A stretch of DNA of 64,000 nucleotides from Poritiphilus sp965212595 (GTDB lineage Bacteria; Bacteroidota; Bacteroidia; Flavobacteriales; Flavobacteriaceae). The translations under genes and the position numbers were made by a program. Where the stretch lies: assembly GCA_965212595.1 (NCBI GenBank), contig CBDBVE010000021.1:61654-125653 (forward strand), given 5' to 3'. Position 1 is the stretch's first letter. Each line of letters opens with the position of its first letter. The notes under the pieces are model-generated. The model was not told the DNA's origin, ran no database searches, and saw only the letters and a program-made list of their open reading frames with translations. Positions 26,285-35,513 of the stretch are shown here, piece after piece.

Positions 26285-27364
26285 TTATAGGTGCTTATCT
26301 CCGAATTTTTCTTTAACACTTGCCAAAACCTCTTTAATGTCCTGTTCTTTAGACTTGGGAAAAACCAAAAGTACATTCTCTTTGTCCACGATGATGTAAT
26401 CATTAAGCCCATCTAAAACCACTAATTTTTCTCCAGTGGTTCTTACCATATTTCCGCGGCTATCTCTGGCAAGGAGTAGACCATTTACCAGCGCATTTTT
26501 ATCTTCAGATTTATCCAGTTTATCAAATAAAGATCCCCAAGTTCCAAGATCGTTCCAATCAAAAGTAGCCAACAGTACGTAGGTAGATCTTGATTTTTCC
26601 AGAATGGCATAATCAATAGAAATATTATCGGCTTTGGGGTAATTCTCCAGAATAAACTCTTGTTCCTTCTCCGTATTGTATACTTCGTAGCCCGCTTTAA
26701 AAAGCTTATACTCTTCGGGCTGAAAATCCTGAAAGGCATTGATAATTGTTTTTGCACTCCACATAAAGATTCCAGCGTTCCAGAGAAAATTACCCTGGGC
26801 TATAAAGTACTGGGCTGTTTCGTAATCAGGTTTTTCCCTAAACTGTATAACCTCCTTAAGGTCTTCCTGCTGCGTTTTTTGATATTCAATATAGCCAAAA
26901 CCGGTATTCGGAAAGCTGGGTTGTATCCCAAGCGTGCAAAGTACTTGTTCTTTTTCGCACTTTGCAAAGCATTTTTGTACGTCTTTTGCGAAGGCGGCCT
27001 CATCTTCTATCCAGTGATCACTAGGCGCAACGACCATCACGGCATCTGGGTTCATTTTTTCAATTTTCATCGCCGCATAAAGAATACAGGGTGCTGTATT
27101 TCTCATTGCCGGTTCGAGCACCACTTGTCTCTGCGAAATTTGGGGTAATTGCTCCAATACTAGCTCATTGTATCTTTCATTGGTGAGGATGAATATATTT
27201 TCAACAGGAATAAAAGCATGAAGTCTCTTAAATGTTCTTTGAATCAGTGTTTCACCAGTTCCTAACATATCGTGAAACTGCTTGGGGAAACTTGCCGTAC
27301 TAACAGGCCAAAATCTTGATCCTACGCCTCCGGCCATCAAGATTGCATAATAATTTTTGTTCAC
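26285..27364 (-). CDS. manC: Mannose-1-phosphate guanylyltransferase
   Basis: This 359-residue nucleotidyltransferase makes GDP-mannose from mannose-1-phosphate and GTP. The pyrophosphorylase signature AGGVGSRFWPVSTASFPKQF is at the start, with VVAPSDHWI, FREKPDYETAQYFI and NAGIFMWS further on. It lacks the C-terminal phosphomannose isomerase domain of bifunctional forms, as usual for Bacteroidota. GDP-mannose feeds surface polysaccharide and glycoprotein synthesis. It lies between the SprT-like gene and the DUF389 gene on the same strand. Confidence 0.94.
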   Translation of the reverse strand: MNKNYYAILMAGGVGSRFWPVSTASFPKQFHDMLGTGETLIQRTFKRLHAFIPVENIFILTNERYNELVLEQLPQISQRQVVLEPAMRNTAPCILYAAMKIEKMNPDAVMVVAPSDHWIEDEAAFAKDVQKCFAKCEKEQVLCTLGIQPSFPNTGFGYIEYQKTQQEDLKEVIQFREKPDYETAQYFIAQGNFLWNAGIFMWSAKTIINAFQDFQPEEYKLFKAGYEVYNTEKEQEFILENYPKADNISIDYAILEKSRSTYVLLATFDWNDLGTWGSLFDKLDKSEDKNALVNGLLLARDSRGNMVRTTGEKLVVLDGLNDYIIVDKENVLLVFPKSKEQDIKEVLASVKEKFGDKHL

Positions 27365-27395
27365 TGGTATTCTATTTTGGTTAGTAATTTAGTTT

Positions 27396-28001
27396 TCAAT
27401 CGCTGAGGAGTTCTACTTCTGCATTGGGTTGAAAAAGATATAACTTTCCAGTGGTCACCTCAATGCATTCATACCTTTTTACCCTTTTATCGCCTTTTTT
27501 AAAGCGCTTTCCATTGTAAATTTTGAAAATTGCGCCCTTTGGGATCTCAAATACGTAGCTAGAGCTAGTATCATTTATCTCATCATAGTTCTTCAAAGCT
27601 ATGGATAAATTTGCATCAGTACTGCTACTGGCTTTGGGGTTTTTAAAATGATTAGCAAGAACAGGCAACAGTTTTGACGGAAAAATATCGGGTCGTATAA
27701 AAGGCACCATAAGGTATTTAAAGGTTTGCTTCCACTCCTTGCCATGCGGTTTTATATATCGGCCATATTTTTCAAAGGCTACCAGGTGAGCAATTTCATG
27801 AACGAGGGTAATCAAAAAACGGTATTTATTTGAGCTGGCGTTAACAGTGATTTGGTGTCTCCCGTCAGGAAGGCGCCTGTAGTCTCCATGACGCGTAAAC
27901 CGCTTATTAACCACTTTAAGATTTACCCCATAGGTTTTAATAAGTTCAAAACCGGGTAGTACAGCCCGTTCGGGAAGGTATTTTTCTAAAACCTCATTCA
28001 T
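27396..28001 (-). CDS. SprT-like metalloprotease-fold protein
   Basis: About 201 residues from ATG 28001. The zinc-site motif LVHEIAHLVAFEK (HExxH) and the HGKEWKQTF histidine match the SprT-like domain, as in eukaryotic SPRTN relatives. The last 60 residues hold a short beta-rich region (VFEIPKGAIFKIYNGKRF and KRYECIEVTTGKLYLF) in place of a canonical zinc ribbon. The role in bacteria is unclear. The longer upstream frame lacks family sequence, so I use the internal start. Confidence 0.85.
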   Translation of the reverse strand: MNEVLEKYLPERAVLPGFELIKTYGVNLKVVNKRFTRHGDYRRLPDGRHQITVNASSNKYRFLITLVHEIAHLVAFEKYGRYIKPHGKEWKQTFKYLMVPFIRPDIFPSKLLPVLANHFKNPKASSSTDANLSIALKNYDEINDTSSSYVFEIPKGAIFKIYNGKRFKKGDKRVKRYECIEVTTGKLYLFQPNAEVELLSD

Positions 28002-28110
28002 CCATACAAAAGTAGGATTTATAGTTAAAGCATAACACCTGGCAAAAAGGATATTTTGTAGTTTTATGAGGGTATGGACAGCACCCAAAGTACTGTTAAA
28101 TATCAAAATT

Positions 28111-28461
28111 ATGTGGGAACAAAGGCTTAAAATTTATGACGCATTAGTTGAACAGTGTTTGCGGTTCGCATGAAAAGGAAAAACGATGCCTTATACTTCA
28201 GCAAACGGCTATATGTTTTCAATGCTCAATAAGGCCGGGGAATTGGGTATGAGATTACCTAAAAAAGAGAAGGTGTTGTTTATGGAAAAATACAAGGCGA
28301 CAGAGTTCAAATCTCACGGTGCAGTAATCAGAGAATACGTGCTGATTCCGGAAGACTTACTAGACAAGAAAGAACTGTTAGTGTCCTATTTAAATATGGG
28401 GTTCGACTATGTAATGTCTTTACCTCCCAAACCAACAAAAAAAGCAAGTAAAAAAAATTGA
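28111..28461 (+). pseudogene. TfoX N-terminal-like small protein, interrupted by TGA
   Basis: From ATG 28111 the frame reads MWEQRLKIYDALVEQCLRFA, meets TGA at 28171-28173, then continues in the same frame as KGKTMPYTSANGYMFSMLNKAGELGMRLPKK and on to VMSLPPKPTKK. In relatives the junction reads roughly CPRFERKGKT, so TGA most likely replaced an Arg CGA by one C-to-T change. Translation could restart at ATG 28186 (91 residues), missing only the first helix. The family is TfoX-like and its function is unknown. Confidence 0.75.
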
Positions 28462-28465
28462 AGAA

Positions 28466-28648
28466 ATGCACGCACTGATTCTCTATATCGTTTTCCCAGG
28501 CAATTGCAAAGAAGCCAAGGAGTTTTATGCCGAAGTTTTTCAAAAATTAAGTGATCAATGGAAGGTTTTATTTCCATTCCACGATAATTTTGGAATGCAT
28601 AAAGAAAAATATGACATCCAATGGATGTTTGTAACTCATAAGGATTAA
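28466..28648 (+). pseudogene. VOC/PhnB-like protein with internal deletion
   Basis: This 60-codon frame starts as a PhnB-like VOC protein (YIVFPGNCKEAKEFYAEVFQK) and then passes directly into the end of the same fold (LSDQWKVLFPFHDNFGMHKEKYDIQWMFVTHKD). Full-length relatives are about 140 residues, so some 75-80 residues in the middle are missing without a frameshift. The fold needs both halves, so a working protein is unlikely. It lies 4 bases after the interrupted TfoX-like gene. Confidence 0.75.
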
Positions 28649-28659
28649 GCAATTCGCCC

Positions 28660-29340
28660 TTAGGGAGTACTACTGCTTATTTGCATGACCTTACCGTTGT
28701 AAAACTTATGCCCAGTTAAGGCAAATTCTTTCACATAATTTGCCATTTCTAAAGCAGTAACAGGCGCCTGATAACCTGGGAATGCCTCTTCAAGCATTTC
28801 TGTTTGTACCGCTCCCAGGGCCAATACATTGAATGAAGGACCGGTTTCTTTAAATTCTTCCGCCCACAATTCGGTTAAGGTGATTACGGCGCCTTTGCTA
28901 GAGCTATATGCTGCAAGACCTGGAAATTTTGCGCTGCCTTGCACTCCGCCCATCGAACTTATGGTAACTACGTGTCCTTCTTTAGACATTTTTGGCAAAA
29001 CAGTTCTTGTAATTTCTGCCACTCCAAAGACATTAACGTCATAGACAGTCTTAAAGTCGTCAGGTGTGGATTCAAGAAATGGTTTGTTTAACAATTTTCC
29101 TGCATTATTAATAAGGAGATCTACCTTCTTCCAATTTTCTGTAATAAATTCATGTAATTTCTGAATGTCTTTGGCTAGGCTTATGTCAAAAGGGAAGCTC
29201 CTAATGTTTTGGTGATTCAACGCTTTCATCGGCGCGTCATTTCTTGAAAGCGCTAAAACCTGATGATTCTCTTCCGCAAACAAGCGAGCCAACTCATAGC
29301 CTATCCCCCGGCTGCAACCGGTAATAATTACATTTGCCAT
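28660..29340 (-). CDS. SDR-family oxidoreductase
   Basis: This 226-residue classical short-chain dehydrogenase has N-terminal cofactor motif TGCSRGIGYELA, the NNAG motif (LINNAGKL), the catalytic Ser in VTISSMGG and a standard YxxxK (YSSSKGAV). The substrate is unknown. It ends 1 base into the start of the M28 peptidase gene on the same strand (TAATG), so the two are coupled, although their functions show no link. Confidence 0.9.
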   Translation of the reverse strand: MANVIITGCSRGIGYELARLFAEENHQVLALSRNDAPMKALNHQNIRSFPFDISLAKDIQKLHEFITENWKKVDLLINNAGKLLNKPFLESTPDDFKTVYDVNVFGVAEITRTVLPKMSKEGHVVTISSMGGVQGSAKFPGLAAYSSSKGAVITLTELWAEEFKETGPSFNVLALGAVQTEMLEEAFPGYQAPVTALEMANYVKEFALTGHKFYNGKVMQISSSTP

Positions 29341-30392
29341 TAGTTGTATTTTATTTCTTTCGTGGGTGCATTTGTAATTCCCACCAAAACCGGGATCATT
29401 TTATTAACCACCAGGGCCATATAAGCCATATCCATTTCAGAAACCTCGTCCCCTGGCTTGTGGTAGAAATTAAAGTTCGTAAAGTCGAAAGAGCAATAGG
29501 TGTGTGAAGGCACATTAAATATTTCGTGAAAAGGAAAATTATCGGATCGTTGAAATAAATTAAATTCTTTAGCCTTAGGTAAGAACCCTATAAGCTTTTC
29601 TTCGGCATAGCTATTGGATATTTCTGCTAAATTAGAATTGTCATATCCTGTAACGTAAAGAACATAATCCTTGCCTACCAAGGGAACACCAGTCATTTCA
29701 AAATTCAGCATCGTATACAGGTTAAGATCCTGGTTTTTCAATCTGTTGGCCAAATGTCTGGATCCCAAAAGCCCTTTTTCTTCAGCGCTAAAGAGAGCAA
29801 AAATCAGGCTTCTCTTGTTGATTTTCTTATTGCCAAAATATCGTGCTAGCTCCAGGACCGTCGTAGTCCCCGAGGCATTATCATTGGCTCCATTGGCAAT
29901 GCTATCTCCGTTTTCTGGCGCAACAATGCCAATATGGTCGTAGTGGGCTCCGATAATAATGTATTCGTTCTTCAGTTTTGGGTCTGTCCCCTCGAGGACA
30001 CCAACCACGTTGTACGCGGGTTTAGAAAAATTTGTCAAGCTGTCCCGGTAGCTAGAAAAATATGGAGTAATCCCATTTTGCTTAAAAATTCCCTCAATAA
30101 AAACAGCGGCCTTCTCTATTCCTTCACTGCCAGAATCACGTCCTTTTAAATCGTCAGAAGCCAGAAAATTCATGATGCCGTTGATGCGGGTGTCGTCTGA
30201 AAAGGCTTCAAAAGCCATAATGTTTTTTGCCGTAGTAGATTTGTTCGCGTCTACGGTCTCAGAAGATGTACTTATTGACCCCTTTACCCCTTCAGGGCCC
30301 TGAGGTACATTGTCAGGGTTTGTTGTTCTAAGTCTTGAGGCTCCACAACCCATAAAGGCGAAAACCAGTGCGAGAAGTACAAATTTTTTCAT
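29340..30392 (-). CDS. M28-family lipoprotein aminopeptidase
   Basis: This 350-residue protein has a lipoprotein signal (MKKFVLLALVFAFMGCG; Cys16). The peptidase M28 domain has metal ligands in GAHYDHIG, NDNASG and FSAEEKGLLGSRHL, plus the later FPFHEIFNVPSHTYCSFDF. M28 enzymes remove N-terminal residues from peptides and use two zinc ions. I chose ATG 30392 because the longer frame would put the signal in the middle. It is probably periplasmic or on the cell surface. Confidence 0.9.
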   Translation of the reverse strand: MKKFVLLALVFAFMGCGASRLRTTNPDNVPQGPEGVKGSISTSSETVDANKSTTAKNIMAFEAFSDDTRINGIMNFLASDDLKGRDSGSEGIEKAAVFIEGIFKQNGITPYFSSYRDSLTNFSKPAYNVVGVLEGTDPKLKNEYIIIGAHYDHIGIVAPENGDSIANGANDNASGTTTVLELARYFGNKKINKRSLIFALFSAEEKGLLGSRHLANRLKNQDLNLYTMLNFEMTGVPLVGKDYVLYVTGYDNSNLAEISNSYAEEKLIGFLPKAKEFNLFQRSDNFPFHEIFNVPSHTYCSFDFTNFNFYHKPGDEVSEMDMAYMALVVNKMIPVLVGITNAPTKEIKYN

Positions 30393-30486
30393 TGAAAAGT
30401 GTATTAGTGTCCAAAAGTAAAAAAAGCATCCGTAACAGATACGCATGCCCTATTATTTTCGAAGATCTAAGTGCGATCCTTTTCTA

Positions 30487-32136
30487 TTACGCCAACATAG
30501 TCACCGGATTTTCGAGATATGCTCTTAGGGTTTGTAAAAACTGAGCTCCGGTAGCACCATCAACTGTTCTGTGATCACAGGCCAAAGTTACTTTCATGGT
30601 ACTCCCAACAGCGATCTCTCCATTCTTCACCACTGGTTTTTCAACAATTGCTCCCACGGATAGAATGGAGGAATTAGGCTGATTAATGATAGAGGTGAAT
30701 TCTAATATCCCAAACATTCCCAAATTGGAAACCGTGAAGGTACTTCCGTCCATTTCAGCCGGGGTCAATTTTTTGATCCTGGCCCTGCCTGCAAGGTCCT
30801 TAACCGATGCCCCAATTTGTGTCAAGCTCATCTGGTCTGCAAATTTCAGAACAGGAACTACCAGGCCGTCGTCAACCGCAACAGCTACTCCAACATGGAT
30901 ATGATGGTTGTATTTCGTGGTATCCCCATTCCAGGTGGTATTTACCTGTGGATGCTTCTTTAAAGCCATTGCACAGGCCTTAACTACCAGGTCATTGAAT
31001 GAAACTTTGGTATCTGGCAGACCATTTATCTGAGAACGAGAGGCTTTCGCATTATCCATGTCCACCTCAATGGTCAGGTAATAATGAGGTGCGTTAAATT
31101 TGGATTCACTCAGGCGTTTTGCGATAACTTTTCGCATTTGTGAATTCTTCACCTCTTCAGAACTCTCTTCCCCTACAGGCGCAGTAAATTGAACTGCCGG
31201 CTTAGTTGTTGCCTCCGTCGCTTCTGCTGTAACTGGTGCAGCAGGAGTCTCAACCTTAGCAGCTGGCTGGTAGTTTTCAATATCCCGTCTTATTATTCTG
31301 CCGTTGTCGCCACTTCCCTTAACAGCTGCAAGGGTAATCCCCTTCTCTTCTGCCATCTTTTTTGCAAGTGGTGAAGCGAAAATCCTCTGACCCTCACTCG
31401 TTGGCATCGCCGAACTTACGCTTGCTTCCTGAACGGATTCAGCTGGCTTAGCCACGGCCTCTTCTGTTGCTACAGTCACTGCCGCGGGCTTAGCACTTAA
31501 AACTGCATCTACATCTGTTCCTTCAGGACCTATAACAGCCAGTACTTCGTCTACCGGGGCGGATTCTCCTTCCTGAATTCCTATATGCAGGAGTGTTCCT
31601 GAATAGAAGGACTCAAACTCCATAGTAGCCTTGTCTGTTTCTATCTCCGCTAATATATCGCCTTCCTCAACTTCATCTCCAACTTTCTTTAACCAGGTAG
31701 CTACTGTTCCCTCCTCCATAGTATCGCTAAGTCTGGGCATTTTTACGACTTCAACTCCTTCAGGAATCGCTGTGGCAGCAGCAACCTCATTACTTTTGGT
31801 TGTTTCCTCAGTGGGTTTCGTCTCTTCTGCAGAAGGAGCAGAACTTTGGGCCTCCTCAACTACCGCGGCACCATTCAGCAAAGCGGATATGTCTTCGCCT
31901 TCCTCACCAATTATCGCCAAAAGGGAGTCAACGGGTGCTCCATCACCTTCCTGAATTCCTATATGTAATAAGGTTCCCTCATGAAAGGACTCAAACTCCA
32001 TAGTGGCTTTATCCGTTTCTATCTCCGCTAGGATATCTCCTTCCTCAACCTTATCTCCAACCTTCTTAAGCCATTTTGCAACGGTACCTTCTTCCATGGT
32101 ATCGCTTAATCTTGGCATATTGATCACTTCAGCCAT
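30487..32136 (-). CDS. pdhC: Pyruvate dehydrogenase E2, dihydrolipoyl acetyltransferase
   Basis: This 549-residue E2 subunit has two lipoyl domains, each with the lipoyl Lys in EIETDKATMEFES (near residues 44 and 170). A peripheral-subunit-binding domain (FASPLAKKMAEEKGI) and a catalytic C-terminal domain with the active-site HRTVDGATGAQFL follow. The two lipoyl parts are nearly identical in sequence, evidence of internal duplication. It lies 6 bases after pdhA on the same strand. Confidence 0.96.
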   Translation of the reverse strand: MAEVINMPRLSDTMEEGTVAKWLKKVGDKVEEGDILAEIETDKATMEFESFHEGTLLHIGIQEGDGAPVDSLLAIIGEEGEDISALLNGAAVVEEAQSSAPSAEETKPTEETTKSNEVAAATAIPEGVEVVKMPRLSDTMEEGTVATWLKKVGDEVEEGDILAEIETDKATMEFESFYSGTLLHIGIQEGESAPVDEVLAVIGPEGTDVDAVLSAKPAAVTVATEEAVAKPAESVQEASVSSAMPTSEGQRIFASPLAKKMAEEKGITLAAVKGSGDNGRIIRRDIENYQPAAKVETPAAPVTAEATEATTKPAVQFTAPVGEESSEEVKNSQMRKVIAKRLSESKFNAPHYYLTIEVDMDNAKASRSQINGLPDTKVSFNDLVVKACAMALKKHPQVNTTWNGDTTKYNHHIHVGVAVAVDDGLVVPVLKFADQMSLTQIGASVKDLAGRARIKKLTPAEMDGSTFTVSNLGMFGILEFTSIINQPNSSILSVGAIVEKPVVKNGEIAVGSTMKVTLACDHRTVDGATGAQFLQTLRAYLENPVTMLA

Positions 32137-32142
32137 TTTGCT

Positions 32143-33138
32143 CTATTTGTGTTGTAAAAATGGATAATCTTCTTGTTCATAAACCATATCATACAATTGA
32201 TTTACAGGTGGGTAATCTGATTGTTCTGCAAATTCCTCGCACTCCTTCACTCTGGCTTTTACCCCAGCATCAATTGCTTTAATTTCCTCTTCCGACGCGT
32301 ACTTCTTCTCCTTTATAATTTCCAATACTTGAGATATTGGATCAATTTTCTTGTACTCTGCTACCTCTTCTTTGGTTCGGTAATGCTGGGCATCGGACAT
32401 TGAATGACCGCGATAGCGGTAGGTCTTCATCTCCAGGAATGTGGGTCCTCCACCACTTCGTGCTCTTTCTATCGCCTTGCTCATCTCCTCTGCCACGGTT
32501 ACCGGATCCATACCATCCACCGGTCCGCACGGCATCTCATAGCCTAATCCAAGTTTCCAGATCTCAGTAGAATGCGATGTCCTTGCCACTGAGGTTCCCA
32601 TGGCGTAACCATTATTCTCACAGACAAAAACTACAGGAAGCTGCCAGAGCATAGCCAAGTTAAAGGTCTCATGCAAAGATCCTTGTCTAACCGCACCATC
32701 GCCCATATAACATAGGGTGACTGAGTCTCTTTTAAAATACTTATCTGCAAATGCCAGCCCCGCACCTAGCGGTATCTGCCCACCCACAATACCATGTCCT
32801 CCATAGAAGCGATGCTCTTTGTTAAAGATGTGCATAGAGCCGCCCATTCCTTTAGACGTTCCTGTTACCTTTCCGTAAAGTTCGGCCATAACCTTTTTCG
32901 GGTCTACACCCATACCAATAGGTTGAACATGGTTTCTGTAAGCCGTAATCATTCGGTCCTTGCTAAGGTCCATGGCATGAAGGGCACCAGCAAGTACTGC
33001 CTCTTGCCCATTGTAAAGATGCAGGAATCCCCGAACTTTTTGTTGAATATAAACGGCAGCTAGTTTGTCCTCGAACTTTCTCCAGAACAACATGTCCTCA
33101 TACCATTTTAGGTAGGTTTCCTTAGTTATTTTTTCCAT
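32143..33138 (-). CDS. pdhA: Pyruvate dehydrogenase E1 alpha
   Basis: This 331-residue E1 alpha subunit uses thiamine diphosphate, whose binding motif GDG...NN appears as YMGDGAVRQGSLHETFNLAMLWQLPVVFVCENN. The regulatory loop TYRYRGHSMSDAQHYR is seen. E1 beta is not next to it, although the two chains form one enzyme; in this group it is often placed elsewhere. I start at ATG 33138 (MEKITKETYLKWYEDML). Transcribed before pdhC. Confidence 0.95.
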   Translation of the reverse strand: MEKITKETYLKWYEDMLFWRKFEDKLAAVYIQQKVRGFLHLYNGQEAVLAGALHAMDLSKDRMITAYRNHVQPIGMGVDPKKVMAELYGKVTGTSKGMGGSMHIFNKEHRFYGGHGIVGGQIPLGAGLAFADKYFKRDSVTLCYMGDGAVRQGSLHETFNLAMLWQLPVVFVCENNGYAMGTSVARTSHSTEIWKLGLGYEMPCGPVDGMDPVTVAEEMSKAIERARSGGGPTFLEMKTYRYRGHSMSDAQHYRTKEEVAEYKKIDPISQVLEIIKEKKYASEEEIKAIDAGVKARVKECEEFAEQSDYPPVNQLYDMVYEQEDYPFLQHK

Positions 33139-33329
33139 TAATAAGAGGTATTTAGGTTCTCTAAACCCAGCTCCGTTCATCTTCTGCTCCGCTATAGCTG
33201 GTAAAGAGGAAAAACAAAAATACACATTATATCAATAGTGAAAAAGATTTGACAAAAAAGCTTGAAAGCAAAAAATACAGCTTAGGAAATTTAGAAAAAA
33301 TACCCTGCCGGGTTGCGGTTAGCAAGGAT

Positions 33330-33800
33330 TTACTTCAGGTAAGAATTACCAAAGCCCAGGGGAAGAATATCAGCTATTGCCAGACATTTCCAAACTTCGC
33401 CGGAGGCACCCATCATAAGGATAGAAATAGGGTCTTCCTGTCTTTGTTCATATTCTGAAATCGATTGCCTGCAATTGCCACAAGGGGCGGCTGGAAGGTC
33501 TGAAGCCACATTAATCGCGATAACTTTTATGGCAACTCCAGGAAACTGTGCGCCTGCCTGAAAAACCGCTACGCGTTCAGCGCATAGGCCAGATGGATAG
33601 GAAGCATTCTCCTGGTTGCTTCCGATAACTACTTGTCCATTTGCCAATAGTACAGCAGCACCTACTTTAAAACTTGAATAGGGGGCATAGGCATTTTCAC
33701 GAGCTTGCATGGCTTGCTTCATTAGGGCCTGATCTCCCTTTGAGAGTTCTTCTAAGGAGTTGAACAACAACAATTCAAAACCAAGCTTTCTCTTCTCCAT
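33330..33800 (-). CDS. cdd: Cytidine deaminase
   Basis: This 156-residue homotetrameric-type cytidine deaminase has zinc motif CAERVAVF (Cys, Glu) and the second zinc pair in PCGNCRQSI. It turns cytidine and deoxycytidine into uridine for salvage. I start at ATG 33800 (MEKRKLGFELLL). It lies between pdhA and porV on the same strand; a terminator after porV separates transcription. Confidence 0.95.
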   Translation of the reverse strand: MEKRKLGFELLLFNSLEELSKGDQALMKQAMQARENAYAPYSSFKVGAAVLLANGQVVIGSNQENASYPSGLCAERVAVFQAGAQFPGVAIKVIAINVASDLPAAPCGNCRQSISEYEQRQEDPISILMMGASGEVWKCLAIADILPLGFGNSYLK

Positions 33801-33831
33801 GCTTAAAAATAGGAATACCTTAATGTAAAAA

Positions 33832-33862
33832 TAATAAAACCCGCCCAAGGGCAGGTTTTATT
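33832..33862 (-). terminator. Terminator between porV and cdd
   Basis: On the minus strand AAAACCTGCCC-TTGG-GCGGGTTTT forms a stem of about 10 pairs with one bulge, then a T-rich stretch. It lies 21 bases after the porV stop, so porV is transcribed separately from cdd. Confidence 0.8.
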
Positions 33863-33882
33863 GTTGTATTAAATTGAATTTT

Positions 33883-35028
33883 CTAGTCGTTAATAAATTC
33901 CTCGCCAAGGCTAAAGGTTAACGAAAATCTAAGTGTGTTTTCAAGAGGGTTTCTTACTTGAGCGGTAGAGAATAAATAAGAAAGGTCTACCTGTGCGGCC
34001 TTAAATTTAAAACCGGCACCCAGGGTAAAAAACTTACGCGATCCTTTATCTTCACTTTCATTAAAGTAACCTGCCCTGATCATAAAAGCATCCTGATACG
34101 TGTATTCCGCGCCCAGGGCCCAGGTAAATTCTTTTAACTCTTCACTAAAGCCATCAGGAGCATCTCCAAAAGACTTAAAAACCCCATCGAAAAACGTAAT
34201 CGTCTGGTACTCCTCATTGTCATCAGCATCAACATCTCCGTCTCCATCAAAATCCTGAGGCGTAGGAACCAATAGTTTATTAAGCTCTGTTGTTATTCCC
34301 AAAACATTGTCGGCGTCTAAGATAAAATCGAATCCTCCACCTATTTTCATGTTAGTAGGAAGGAAGTTTTCCTGGCCTCCCTGATCATATTGAATTTTTC
34401 CTCCCAAATTTGAGAAGTTAAACCCGGCACGCCAGCGGCCATCAAAACTATTATAGGCAATTTCCTTAGAGCGGTAGTAACCTGCTACATCAACTGCAAA
34501 TGAACTCGCCGCTTGAGAATCGACATCACCATTCTGAGGTAATTTCAGATTAGACCGGATAAACCTTCCGGCCACAGCCATGGAAAATTGATCACTCAGC
34601 TTTAAAGCGTATGACCCATCAATAGCAATTTCGTTAGGTTCTGCAAGGGTTCCAGGATCATTTGCGGATTGTCTTAATTCTATTTCACCCAGTGTAAAAA
34701 ACCTCAAACTTACCGCGAACGCGCTTCTATCATTTATTTTGTTGTAGTAATTACCGTTTAAAAGAGCAATGTCTGTGATAATACTTTCAAGGTAAGGGGT
34801 ATAACTAACACCTATCCCCATTTTTCGTTCGGCGAAGGCAAACTTGGCTGGATTCCACTGCTGTGAGAATGCGTCTACTGAAGTCGCTACTCCCATGTCT
34901 CCCATTCCTGCAGCTCTCGCATCTGCGGCAATAGTCAAAAAAGGAACAGCCGTGGTGATTACCCTGTCTTCCTGGGCAGATACTTTAAGTACCATAGCCA
35001 GCAAAGCAAATAGCAATAATTTTTTCAT
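33883..35028 (-). CDS. porV: Type IX secretion outer-membrane protein PorV
   Basis: This 381-residue outer-membrane barrel protein (signal MKKLLLFALLAMVLKVSAQ) has the PorV/LptO hallmark PFLTIAADARAAGMGDMGVATSVDAFSQQWNPAKFAF and ends in a beta-strand-rich tail LRFSLTFSLGEEF. PorV binds type IX substrates and carries them from the translocon to the attachment complex. It faces gldJ head to head. Its usual neighbour porU is missing between them. Confidence 0.93.
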   Translation of the reverse strand: MKKLLLFALLAMVLKVSAQEDRVITTAVPFLTIAADARAAGMGDMGVATSVDAFSQQWNPAKFAFAERKMGIGVSYTPYLESIITDIALLNGNYYNKINDRSAFAVSLRFFTLGEIELRQSANDPGTLAEPNEIAIDGSYALKLSDQFSMAVAGRFIRSNLKLPQNGDVDSQAASSFAVDVAGYYRSKEIAYNSFDGRWRAGFNFSNLGGKIQYDQGGQENFLPTNMKIGGGFDFILDADNVLGITTELNKLLVPTPQDFDGDGDVDADDNEEYQTITFFDGVFKSFGDAPDGFSEELKEFTWALGAEYTYQDAFMIRAGYFNESEDKGSRKFFTLGAGFKFKAAQVDLSYLFSTAQVRNPLENTLRFSLTFSLGEEFIND

Positions 35029-35513
35029 TTTTTTCTTCTGGAATTTAATTGGCTCAAAAATCTTAAATAATAATTGAATACTCAAATATATTAGACGTAA
35101 TACTAGTTCTCCCTATTAATATGTATTACTTGTTAACGAGCATTTTAAGAATATCTTGTACAGTGCGGTACTTTATTTTAATGAAATCCCTGCAAAATCA
35201 TTGAAAGTCCTGGAAACTAAAGGGCTTTAGAGCATATCACGGCAAGAAAACTCAAAAATGAACCAGGGGTAGTCATTGCTATCCTGAAAAAGTATTTAAG
35301 CCCTTATACTAGAACGGGTTTTACGGCGTTATGAAACTAAGAACACGATCTATGATAACACCTAATCTAATTGGGTGAAAATATTTTTTGAGGCTATGAA
35401 ATATTATGTGTAAATCATCGTTTTATAAGCCGAAAGTGACACAATAACATAAAATCGCACATGACAGGCTACCCAATAATTGCTTGTCTTTTGAACTTAA
35501 GTCCTAAATACAA
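35029..35513. other. Divergent intergenic region porV-gldJ lacking porU
   Basis: The 485 bases between the porV and gldJ starts encode no recognisable protein; no S9T9 protease (PorU, normally over 1,000 residues) or fragment is seen in any frame. The region must hold both promoters. TATATTTG on the minus strand at 35083-35090 fits the -7 box of porV. Confidence 0.7.
35083..35090 (-). promoter_or_regulatory. Putative -7 box of porV
   Basis: The minus-strand TATATTTG matches TAnnTTTG 55 bases before the porV ATG. The -33 element is not clear. Confidence 0.45.

Noticed and set aside
32143..33138. A missing E1 beta subunit as a defect of the pyruvate dehydrogenase locus
   Set aside because: In many Bacteroidota the beta gene is elsewhere in the chromosome, so absence here is not unusual.
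33249..33458. Small plus-strand frame between pdhA and cdd
   Set aside because: It overlaps the end of cdd on the other strand and has no recognisable features.
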